A model generated the notes under the pieces. The model saw only the letters and a program-made list of their open reading frames with translations. It was not told where the DNA came from and ran no database searches. DNA of 64,000 nucleotides, taken from contig CABRHH010000003.1 in assembly GCA_902470695.1 (NCBI GenBank), positions 62,001 through 126,000 of the forward strand, read 5' to 3'. Shown here one piece after another: positions 1 to 7,407 of this stretch. The position numbers and the translations under genes were made by a program. How positions within the stretch are numbered: the first letter of the stretch is position 1; each line of letters opens with the position of its first letter. The DNA is from an uncultured Collinsella sp. (GTDB lineage: Bacteria > Actinomycetota > Coriobacteriia > Coriobacteriales > Coriobacteriaceae).

Positions 1-1466
1 TCAGCGGGCTTCGAGGCGGGAACGCCTGGAGCTGCCGGGCCCGCCGCCGGAGCAGCCGGCACCTGGGCAGCAGCCGTCGGGCCCGCCGCCGGAGCCGCAG
101 TCGGCGTCTCCCACGGCAGCGCACCGGCCTTGCGCGGGGCCGCGGCCGTCCCTGCGGCGGCAGCCGTTCGGCCCGCCGTCGCCGCAGGCGCCGTGCCCGC
201 ACCCAGACCAGCAGCCGCCTGCCGCGCACCCGCAGCTGCACCGGCGCCTGTTCCCACCAGCTCCTCAGCGCGGGCAGGGCCGCTCGGGACCCCCGCGGCG
301 AGCTGCACCTCCAGGCGGGCGATGCGCTCGGCCAGGGCCTCCAGCGTCAGATCGGCCTCCGGCCGCGCCAGGCGCGTGAGCGCGATCTCGAGCACCAGCC
401 GCGCATCGGAGGCGTTGCGCATCTCGAGCGCCGCGTCGTCGAGCACCATCAGCGTGCGTGCCAAGCGGTCGGCCCCCTCGAACAGCTTCGCCTCCTCAAC
501 ATAGGCGCTCACCTCCTCCGGTGTGCCGTCAAACAGCTCCGGGCGCGGGCCGGCGATCGCGGCGGTGTAGACGTCGCGCATGTGGCCCACCAGGTCGCGC
601 GTCAGCTCGAGCAGGTCGTTGCCCTCCTCAACCTGCGCGCGCACCAAACCGAACAAACCCGGCGTGTCGCGCACCGCGATCTTGCAGGAGAACTCGGCCA
701 GCACCGTCGAGGCGACCTCGCCCAAAAGCGCCCGAGCATCTGCCACGCGCACCGCCCCGTCGCCGAACACCGACAACTGCTCAAGGGTGGACAGCGCGTC
801 GCGCATGCCGCCGCGCGCGTGCTTCGCCACGATCTCGAGGGCCTCCTCGTCGAACGCGAAGCCCTCCTCGCCGCAGATATAGCGCATCCGCGCCACCAGG
901 TCCTCGTTCGCGATGCGGTGGAAGTCGAAGCGCTGGCAGCGGGACAGAATGGTCTCCAGCAGCTTTTGCGGGTCGGTGGTGCACAGCACGAACACCACGT
1001 GGGCTGGCGGCTCCTCGAGCGTTTTGAGCAGCGCGTTGAACGCCGCTGTGGTGAGCATGTGGACCTCGTCGATGATGTAGACCTTGTAGGCGCCGCGCAC
1101 CGGAGCGAAGCTCACCGAGTTGATGATCTCCTCGCGCACGTTGTCCACGCCCGTGCGGCTCGCGGCGTCGAGCTCGTAGACATCCGGGTGCGTGCCGGCG
1201 GCGATGGCCTCGCACTCCGGGCAGGTGCCGTCGGGGTTGCAGCCGGTCGCCCCCGCCGCACGGGCGGCCTCGGCCTTCTCGCACAGCAGCGACTTGGCCA
1301 GGATGCGCGCCATGGTGGTCTTGCCCGTGCCGCGCGGGCCGCAGAACAGGTACGCATGGGACAGGCGCCCTTCGGCCACGGCATGCTCCAGCGTGGATAC
1401 GATGTGCTGCTGGCCCACCACGCTCTCAAAGGTGAGCGGACGGTATTTTCTATAGAGGGACTCCAT
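1..1466 (-). CDS. dnaX: DNA polymerase III gamma/tau subunit (5' part, runs off left edge)
   Basis: Clamp-loader ATPase of the replicative DNA polymerase. The ATG at 1466 opens 488 codons with no stop before the window edge. Seen: Walker A GPRGTGKTT at residues 43-51; cysteines at about 62, 76, 82 and 85 forming the zinc module of clamp-loader subunits; the Walker B-type DEVH followed by LLKTLEEPP; and the sensor-1 SRC. After about residue 370 the protein becomes Ala/Pro-rich low complexity, as in the tau linker. An AGGAG Shine-Dalgarno lies about 6 nt before the ATG, which fixes the start. The C-terminus, and so any tau-specific domain, is outside the window. Downstream recR/YbaB genes, common partners in many bacteria, cannot be checked here. 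Confidence 0.96.
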   Translation of the reverse strand, partial: MESLYRKYRPLTFESVVGQQHIVSTLEHAVAEGRLSHAYLFCGPRGTGKTTMARILAKSLLCEKAEAARAAGATGCNPDGTCPECEAIAAGTHPDVYELDAASRTGVDNVREEIINSVSFAPVRGAYKVYIIDEVHMLTTAAFNALLKTLEEPPAHVVFVLCTTDPQKLLETILSRCQRFDFHRIANEDLVARMRYICGEEGFAFDEEALEIVAKHARGGMRDALSTLEQLSVFGDGAVRVADARALLGEVASTVLAEFSCKIAVRDTPGLFGLVRAQVEEGNDLLELTRDLVGHMRDVYTAAIAGPRPELFDGTPEEVSAYVEEAKLFEGADRLARTLMVLDDAALEMRNASDARLVLEIALTRLARPEADLTLEALAERIARLEVQLAAGVPSGPARAEELVGTGAGAAAGARQAAAGLGAGTAPAATAGRTAAAAGTAAAPRKAGALPWETPTAAPAAGPTAAAQVPAAPAAGPAAPGVPASKPA

Positions 1467-1555
1467 GTGCTCTCCTATCGTGAAGCTGCCGAATACGTGA
1501 GGGTGTCCGCCGCGCGCGGCCGCAGGCGACGCGGCGGGGACGGTGCGGTGCCGGG

Positions 1556-1765
1556 CTACAAGCCGACGTCCCGCAGCCGGCGATCGATCTCTTTGAGGGT
1601 GGACCGGTTGGCGAACAGCTGCCGGTACGTGACGGTCTTCACCTTGCCGGTGCACCTCAACCGCTCCATGCGCTCGTTGGTCTGGGCCAGCTCGGCGCGC
1701 ACCGAGGCGATGAAGCGCTCGCAGGCGGCCGCACGCCCGCCTTCTTGCCCGTCCGCCTGTTCCAA
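1556..1765 (-). CDS. Small conserved-looking protein, unknown function (TTG start)
   Basis: Function not recognised. The frame is open further upstream to 1942, but that extension overlaps the start of the divergent kinase and has random-looking composition. A TTG at 1765 is preceded by a perfect GAGGAGG (1771-1777) at 5-nt spacing, and a TATGAT box at 1805-1810 lies a suitable distance upstream. The 69-residue product is hydrophilic and looks alpha-helical: an ERFIASVRAELAQ-type helix, then CTGKVKTVTYRQLFANR and an Arg/Asp-rich end, without signal or membrane segment. The segment mixing charged helices with a short TVTYRQL strand looks like a genuine folded domain. It sits between dnaX and the envelope-signalling operon, on the same strand as dnaX and upstream of it. 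The start choice is an inference. Confidence 0.55.
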   Translation of the reverse strand: MEQADGQEGGRAAACERFIASVRAELAQTNERMERLRCTGKVKTVTYRQLFANRSTLKEIDRRLRDVGL

Positions 1766-1855
1766 CGCGCCCTCCTCACCGTGTTGCCGAATACGTTTGG
1801 CACCATCATACCGTCTGCGGCCCGCCCGCCGCGCCACAGGCTCCACACGCGCGCG

Positions 1856-1864
1856 TGCTACAAT
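1856..1864 (+). promoter_or_regulatory. Extended -10 promoter for the envelope-signalling operon
   Basis: TGCTACAAT is an extended -10 element about 57 nt before the kinase start at 1921. No convincing -35 is visible, which is tolerated by extended -10 promoters. Confidence 0.4.
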
Positions 1865-1920
1865 GCGCGAAATCAGCTCGGCACCGCCGAAAACGTACCC
1901 AAAATGCAGCGAGGATGGCC

Positions 1921-3810
1921 ATGCCGCTTTTCCCTCCCACATCGTCGCGCCTCACGCGGCGCCCATCTGCCGCCCCCCGCGGGCGCGCCGGCGGCCCCGT
2001 AGAGCCCCCCGCCCCGGCCGGCACCGCAGCCGCCGCGCTGCTCAAGCGCTATCGCCCGCTCGAGACGCGCGCCACCGGCGGCTTCGGCAGCGTTGAGATC
2101 TGCCTGGACGCGCGCCTGCAGCGCCGCGTGGCCATCAAGCGCATGCCGCTGGCCTCCCACCTCGACCAGGCGGCCGCCGAAACCACCGCTGCGGCGCTCG
2201 CGGAGGCCCGCACGGCCAGCATGCTGCAACACCCAAACATCGTGCAAGTCATCGACTTCACCTACGACGAGGCCTATGCCTACCTGGTCATGGAATACGT
2301 CGACGGCATGAACCTCGAGGAGTTCCTGGCGCAGGTGGACGGCCATTCGCTCACCTACGACGAGACCGCCTGCATCGCCGACGCTCTCGCCCAGGCGCTG
2401 GCATACGCGCACGAAAACGGCGTGCTGCACCTGGACATCAAGCCCGCCAACGTGCTCATCGACCGCAACGGCCACATCAAGCTGGCCGACTTCGGCATGG
2501 CGACGCTCGCCAGTGCCGCAGGGTTCGGTGGGGCGCGCGGGGGCACCATCGGCTATATGCCGCCCGAGCAGCTCAGCGGCTTCGAGGTGGACGAGCGCGC
2601 CGACATCTTCGCCCTCGCCGCGGTCCTCTACGAGGCCCTGTGCGCGCGAGCGCCCTTCCGCGCGCCAACCCCCGCCGAGTCCCTCGCCCATATCGAGGCC
2701 GGCGTGACCGCACCCGGCGAGCTGCTGCCCGATGTGCCCGCCGCCTCCGAACACGCCCTTATCCAGGCGCTCGCCCCCCATGCCGAGGACCGCATGACGT
2801 CGGTCGACGCGTTCGCCGACCCGTTTTTGTCCCGCCTGGGGCATGCGCGCGAGGGGTGCCGGAGCCTGGCCCGCCTCATCGCGCGCTTCACCTCCGATGA
2901 AGGCGAGGCGGACCCGGCCGATGAGGACGATGCAGCCGAGGCCGTCGTGGAGCTCGATCCGGCCGAGGGCTGGCTGGGAAGCCGCTGGCCCCAGGCACGG
3001 CGCTGGGCCGCCGGCGCGCTGGGCGCCACGAGCGTCGGCCTGGTTGCCTGGGACATGCTTGGCTCCCTGCAGGTGACCGACCCCGTAGCCCGCCTGGCGG
3101 CCGCAGCCGGGATCGGCGCGGCGGCGGGCGCGGCACCCCAGATCGGCTCCGCGCTGGCCCTCACCGGCTTTCTCATGCTCATCGTGAACAGCACGCCGCT
3201 CGTCGCGGGGATTCCCACCGTGGTGGCGACCCTCGCGCTCGCCGGCGCCTGGTGGTATGTGTGGGGCCGACTGGAGCCCGGCGCCTCGCTCGCCTTCGTC
3301 GCCGCTGCCGCCACGGCGTGCACCACCGGCTCCGCGCAAGCCGCGGCCCCCGTCGCCGCCGCCTGCGCGGGCCTGCTGCTCGCCCCGCCCACGGCTGTTG
3401 TCTCGTGCGCGGCGGGCACGTTGTTCGCCGCCCTGCTCGCCGCTGCGCGCGCAAGCGCCGGCGCGCTGCCCGTAGGCGCTGCCGTAGCGGCGATCGTGCA
3501 GCCCGCCGTCTTGGCCTCCCTCGCCCTGGGCTGCGCCGCCGCCTACGGCGCCTCCTGGCTCCTTAGCCGCGCATGGCTCTCCTACCTCGATGAACGCGAG
3601 CCTCGCGTATTCGTCGCCCTCGCAGGCGCCTGCCCCGCCGCAGCCGCCGTCGGCTCCGTGCTCCTTGCGCGGCCTATGGAAATTGCCGGAGTGTCATCTG
3701 TGGAACTCGCGACGGCCGGGGGCGTAGGATGCCTATCCTCTATAATCGTTTGGATATGCGCATTTGCATTGGGATACAGAAAAGAACAAGCGGAAGGTGA
3801 TCGTCTGTGA
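1921..3810 (+). CDS. Serine/threonine protein kinase with multi-pass membrane C-terminus
   Basis: Eukaryotic-type kinase, 629 residues from the ATG at 1921 (GAGG 6 nt upstream; an ATG at 1915 lies inside this ribosome site). N-terminal kinase domain about 44-330: glycine loop ATGGFGSV (51-58), VAIK lysine K73, catalytic loop HLDIKPAN (170-177), DFG (190-192), and GYMPPEQ in place of APE. The catalytic loop carries HLD instead of HRD, so this is a non-RD kinase that may not need activation-loop phosphorylation. The rest, from about 385, is a series of Ala/Val/Leu-rich hydrophobic segments, so the enzyme is membrane-anchored by a polytopic tail rather than a single helix with extracellular PASTA domains. 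It opens the operon and overlaps the next gene by 4 nt. By position it corresponds to PknA in the mycobacterial cluster. Confidence 0.9.
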   Translation: MPLFPPTSSRLTRRPSAAPRGRAGGPVEPPAPAGTAAAALLKRYRPLETRATGGFGSVEICLDARLQRRVAIKRMPLASHLDQAAAETTAAALAEARTASMLQHPNIVQVIDFTYDEAYAYLVMEYVDGMNLEEFLAQVDGHSLTYDETACIADALAQALAYAHENGVLHLDIKPANVLIDRNGHIKLADFGMATLASAAGFGGARGGTIGYMPPEQLSGFEVDERADIFALAAVLYEALCARAPFRAPTPAESLAHIEAGVTAPGELLPDVPAASEHALIQALAPHAEDRMTSVDAFADPFLSRLGHAREGCRSLARLIARFTSDEGEADPADEDDAAEAVVELDPAEGWLGSRWPQARRWAAGALGATSVGLVAWDMLGSLQVTDPVARLAAAAGIGAAAGAAPQIGSALALTGFLMLIVNSTPLVAGIPTVVATLALAGAWWYVWGRLEPGASLAFVAAAATACTTGSAQAAAPVAAACAGLLLAPPTAVVSCAAGTLFAALLAAARASAGALPVGAAVAAIVQPAVLASLALGCAAAYGASWLLSRAWLSYLDEREPRVFVALAGACPAAAAVGSVLLARPMEIAGVSSVELATAGGVGCLSSIIVWICAFALGYRKEQAEGDRL

Positions 3811-4850
3811 ACTTCCTGAACATTTTTGAGGACCGCGTCTCCAGCATCTTCGGAGCCGCCCAGGCGCCGTTCTCCTTCAAGAAGCTCGCCAAGCAGGCGG
3901 CTCACGAGATGGAGGGCCAGACCCTGGTCATCAACGGCGCGAACACCGCGCCGGCCCTGTACACGATCTTGATCGCCAACGATGACGATCCCATCATGGC
4001 GCCGTACTACCCGCAGCTCGCCCGCGAGGTCAGCGAGTTCGTGAAGGCGCAGGCCGAGAAGAAGCGCTACCTCTTCGTGGGCGAGCCCCTGGTGCGCTTC
4101 ATGATCGACCCGTCCCTCAAGGCCGGGCGCTTCTCCGTGTTCGCCGAAAATGTCGACGCCCCCACGCTCGGCCGGCTGTACGAGGAGGAGCGCGCCTACC
4201 AGAGCGGTATGCAGAGCGCACCGGCCCCCGCGCCCGCCCCGCGCCCCGCACCGGCGCCGCGACCCGCGCCGCGCGCGGCGGCCCCGGCATCTTCCCGCAT
4301 GGCCAACATCCCCGGCTTCGACGACGTCGCCGACCCGCTGTTCCCCGCTGCCGGCGCTGCCGGCGCGATGGGTGCAGGCATGGCCGCCGGCGCCGCTGCG
4401 GGCGCTGCGGGCGCGATGGCGGCCGCCCCGGTGGCCGTGCCGCCCACGGTTTCCCGCGAGCAGCTCGCCGGTATGGGCGGGGCCGCGGCGACCGGCGCTG
4501 CTCTGGGGGCAGCCAGCGTTGCGGCCAACATGGCCCCCGCTCGCGCCCAGCAGGCACCGGCGCGTCCCCTGGCCCAACTCGTCGATGTCGTCACCGGCGA
4601 CACCTACGAGATCACCTCGGCCCGCTGCACCGTCGGCCGCGAGCGCGTGGCCGCCGACGTGGTCCTGCGCGACCCGAACGTGAGCCGCCGCCACGCCGAG
4701 CTCACCTTCACCGGCAGCGGCGACTGGACCATCGAGGACCTCAACTCCACGAACGGCACCCTCGTGAACAACCGCCGCATCACCCGCTGCCCCCTGCGCC
4801 GTGGCGATATGCTCACGTTCGGCCTTTCCACCTTTGAGTTCAGGGGCTGA
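3807..4850 (+). CDS. fhaA: DUF3662 and FHA domain protein (FhaA-like)
   Basis: Phosphothreonine-binding adaptor that in mycobacteria links the kinases to peptidoglycan precursor export. 347 residues. The DUF3662 region spans about 1-115 (starts MNFLNIFEDRVSSIF). It is followed by an Ala/Pro linker of about 150 residues and a C-terminal FHA domain (about 268-347) with VGRERVAADVVL, NVSRRHAEL and LNSTNGTLVN, the phosphothreonine-binding signature. The GTG start at 3807 overlaps the kinase stop (GTGA), with GGAAGG upstream. The cytoplasmic localisation and its place between kinase, phosphatase and peptidoglycan synthase genes support a role in cell-wall control. The DUF3662-FHA pairing is typical of actinobacteria. 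Confidence 0.92.
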   Translation: MNFLNIFEDRVSSIFGAAQAPFSFKKLAKQAAHEMEGQTLVINGANTAPALYTILIANDDDPIMAPYYPQLAREVSEFVKAQAEKKRYLFVGEPLVRFMIDPSLKAGRFSVFAENVDAPTLGRLYEEERAYQSGMQSAPAPAPAPRPAPAPRPAPRAAAPASSRMANIPGFDDVADPLFPAAGAAGAMGAGMAAGAAAGAAGAMAAAPVAVPPTVSREQLAGMGGAAATGAALGAASVAANMAPARAQQAPARPLAQLVDVVTGDTYEITSARCTVGRERVAADVVLRDPNVSRRHAELTFTGSGDWTIEDLNSTNGTLVNNRRITRCPLRRGDMLTFGLSTFEFRG

Positions 4851-4855
4851 TCTGC

Positions 4856-5269
4856 GTGATCGACATCATCCTGTTCGCCGGACGCATCGTCCTGGTCGTC
4901 CTGCTCTACCTCTTCCTGGTCGCCGTGATGAAAACCGGCGTGGGCCTGGTGCGCGGCCAGCGCCGCGACTCGGCCATCTGGACCATCGACGTGGACAAGG
5001 GCCCGCGCGGTATCCGTGGCATCCATGTGGACATGCTCGGCCCCGTCATCGTGGGCCGCTCCCCCAGCTCGGACATCTGCATCAACGAGCCGTTCGTCTC
5101 GGCCAGCCACGCCCGCTTCACCCTGCAGGGCCCCGCGCTCATCATCGAGGACCTCAACTCGCTCAACGGCACGCTCGTCAACGGGCGCCAGCTGCTTGAG
5201 CCGGCCACCCTGCGCGAGGGCGACGAGGTGCAGATCGGCGACGTCGTCATGAAGGTGAATCGCCGATGA
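4856..5269 (+). CDS. fhaB: Membrane-anchored FHA domain protein (FhaB-like)
   Basis: 137 residues. One N-terminal transmembrane helix (about 3-25, FAGRIVLVVLLYLFLVAVM), a short basic linker, then an FHA domain (about 60-137) with VGRSPSSDI, SASHARF and LNSLNGTLVNGR. The GTG start at 4856 is 5 nt after the previous stop. The arrangement matches FhaB/FipA-type proteins, which bind phosphorylated partners at the division site in mycobacteria; that role is carried over by analogy. Its stop overlaps the ATG of the phosphatase gene (ATGA), suggesting translational coupling. Confidence 0.9.
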   Translation: MIDIILFAGRIVLVVLLYLFLVAVMKTGVGLVRGQRRDSAIWTIDVDKGPRGIRGIHVDMLGPVIVGRSPSSDICINEPFVSASHARFTLQGPALIIEDLNSLNGTLVNGRQLLEPATLREGDEVQIGDVVMKVNRR

Positions 5270-7407
5270 TCGGCGAGAAGGACACCTTCTCATACCCCGA
5301 GCCCGGTCGAGGCGCTGGGGACGAGGCTGCAGACGAGCTGTTGCAGCCCGCCGCCGCGCCGTCGCTAGGCGCCCACGCCGCACCTGCAGCCCCCGCCGAG
5401 CCGGCAGCCGCAGACGCCGCCCGGCCCGCCCACGCGGCCGTCTCTCACACGGCCCCGCAAACCAGTATCGCCGACATCGCCGACCCGCTGTTCGACCGCA
5501 TCGAGCAGCCGTCCGCCCCGCACGCCGTCGAAGGCGAGGAGCCGTCGGCCACGTCAGACGGCGTGCCGAAGGCCGTGCCGGCCGGCACCCCGAGTCCCAC
5601 CCAGGACCAAGCGCCCCGGCACGCACACGCCGCACCGGCCGCTGCAGCGCCCGCCGACGATACCGCTGGCGCGCCGCAGGAGCAGGTGCAGGCCCGCCCA
5701 GGCGGCGGACGCCATATGAGCCCCAGCGCCGCCCAGGCCGCCGCGGCGCTTGTCGCCGGTACCGAGGCCGAGGCCGCCGCGCGCGCCATCGAGGCCGATC
5801 CGCAGGCCACCCCCGCCGCCCCCGCCGCGGCACCCGCCGCCTCCGCTTCGGCAGCCGCGGCTCCCGAAGCCAGTGCCGCGGCTGCGCAGACAGCCCACGT
5901 CAGCACTTCGCCGACGCAGGCTACCCACGCCGACGAAGCGGCTGAGCGCGCACAGGCGCACCCCGACGCCCCTTCGCAGACGGCCACCTCCCCCTCAACC
6001 GAGGCTGAACCCGAGGCGGCGCCCGATTCCGCGATCGGCGCCCACACCATCCCCGACCCCGCCGCCAGCACCTCGCCGGAGGACACCGCCGAGATCGACG
6101 TGGCGGCCGTTGAGGCCAAGCTGAGCGACCCGGGCTCCACCCAGAGCTTCGAGGCCATTGCCGAAGACCGCATCGACGCCGATTCCACCTTCGACGCCGG
6201 CACCACCACCTCGCTCATGTGGGGCGCCCGCTCGGACGTGGGCTGCGTGCGCGGCCACAACGAGGACTCCTACCTGGTGGCCTCGCCCCTGTTCTGCGTA
6301 TGCGACGGCATGGGCGGGCACGCGGCGGGAGAGGTCGCCAGCGCCATCGCCGTCGAGACCATCGCCAAGACCGCCCCGAAGGCCGCCAACCCCGCCCTGC
6401 TGGGGGCTGCCATCGAGGCCGCCAACGCCGCCGTGATCGAGGCGGCCGTCAACGGCGTGGGCAAGCCGGGCATGGGCTGCACCGCCACCGCCGCCTACGT
6501 GGACGGCAACACGCTGGCCATCGCCCATGTGGGCGATTCGCGCGCCTACCTGCTGCACGAGGGCACCCTCATCCGCGTCACCCGCGACCACTCCTATGTC
6601 GAGGAGCTCGTGGATGCCGGCGAGATCACCGCCGACGAGGCCCGCGTCCACCCCAACCGCTCGGTCATCACCCGCGCGCTCGGGTCCGACCCCGCCATGT
6701 ACGCCGACCACTTCCAGCTCGGCGTTCAAGAGGGCGACCGCCTCATCCTGTGCTCCGACGGCCTGTCCAGCATGGTGCCCGACGGCGATATCGAAACGAT
6801 CGCCACCCAGTCCAGCACCGCCCAGATCTGCACCGACAACCTCGTGGACGCGGCGCTGGCCGCCGGAGGGGCGGACAACGTCACGGTCGTGGTGGTCGAC
6901 ATCGTCAACGACGGGCACCTGAAGCGGCTCGCCTTGAAACGGCGGCGCAACGTCTTGATCGGCCTGGCCGTCTTTGCCGCGATCGTGGCGCTGGCCGCCG
7001 GGATCACGTTCATGAGCATCACCGGGTCGGTGTATCTGGGCGTGAAGGACGACACCGTGGCTATCTACACGGGCATCCCCAACGCGCCGTTCGGCCTCAA
7101 GCTGCACTGGCTGGAGGACGAGACCTCCGTGCGCCTCGCCGATTTGCCCGAGGATACGCAAAACCGCCTGCGCGGCGGCATTCCGCAAGACAACATGGAC
7201 GAGGCGAACCGCACGATCGCAAACTACCGCGACCAGATCGAGGAGCAGAAGAGCCGCCAGGAGCAAGACGCTGCCGCCATCCGCAGCAGCCGCGAGCAGG
7301 ACAGCTCGTCGGGCGGCTCCGACGCCGCAAGCTCCGATGCGGACGGCACCGCCGCCGCGACCGATTCCACCACCGATGCCACACCCGAAGGAGGTGCCGC
7401 GCAATGA
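5266..7407 (+). CDS. PP2C-type serine/threonine phosphatase with long Ala/Pro-rich N-terminus
   Basis: Metal-dependent phosphatase (PstP type) expected to reverse the two kinases of this operon. 713 residues. The first 300 or so are low-complexity Ala/Pro/Glu/Thr and have no counterpart in the usual PstP layout, where the PP2C domain is N-terminal. The PP2C domain follows (about 315-555), with GCVRGHNEDS, VCDGMGGHAAGE, AHVGDSRAYL, CSDGLSSMV and GGADNVTVVVVD; the metal-binding aspartates are all present. A transmembrane helix at about 562-585 and a Ser/Asp/Thr-rich tail end the protein. A start inside the low-complexity part is possible, but the ATG at 5266 overlaps the preceding stop (ATGA) and is preferred. 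Confidence 0.93.
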   Translation: MIGEKDTFSYPEPGRGAGDEAADELLQPAAAPSLGAHAAPAAPAEPAAADAARPAHAAVSHTAPQTSIADIADPLFDRIEQPSAPHAVEGEEPSATSDGVPKAVPAGTPSPTQDQAPRHAHAAPAAAAPADDTAGAPQEQVQARPGGGRHMSPSAAQAAAALVAGTEAEAAARAIEADPQATPAAPAAAPAASASAAAAPEASAAAAQTAHVSTSPTQATHADEAAERAQAHPDAPSQTATSPSTEAEPEAAPDSAIGAHTIPDPAASTSPEDTAEIDVAAVEAKLSDPGSTQSFEAIAEDRIDADSTFDAGTTTSLMWGARSDVGCVRGHNEDSYLVASPLFCVCDGMGGHAAGEVASAIAVETIAKTAPKAANPALLGAAIEAANAAVIEAAVNGVGKPGMGCTATAAYVDGNTLAIAHVGDSRAYLLHEGTLIRVTRDHSYVEELVDAGEITADEARVHPNRSVITRALGSDPAMYADHFQLGVQEGDRLILCSDGLSSMVPDGDIETIATQSSTAQICTDNLVDAALAAGGADNVTVVVVDIVNDGHLKRLALKRRRNVLIGLAVFAAIVALAAGITFMSITGSVYLGVKDDTVAIYTGIPNAPFGLKLHWLEDETSVRLADLPEDTQNRLRGGIPQDNMDEANRTIANYRDQIEEQKSRQEQDAAAIRSSREQDSSSGGSDAASSDADGTAAATDSTTDATPEGGAAQ

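Noticed and set aside
6219..7403. In-frame extension of the SEDS-PBP gene giving a 1373-residue protein
   Set aside because: It runs antiphase through the PP2C domain with Arg-rich random composition; the ATG at 7404 with GGAGG and overlap with the phosphatase stop is the real start.
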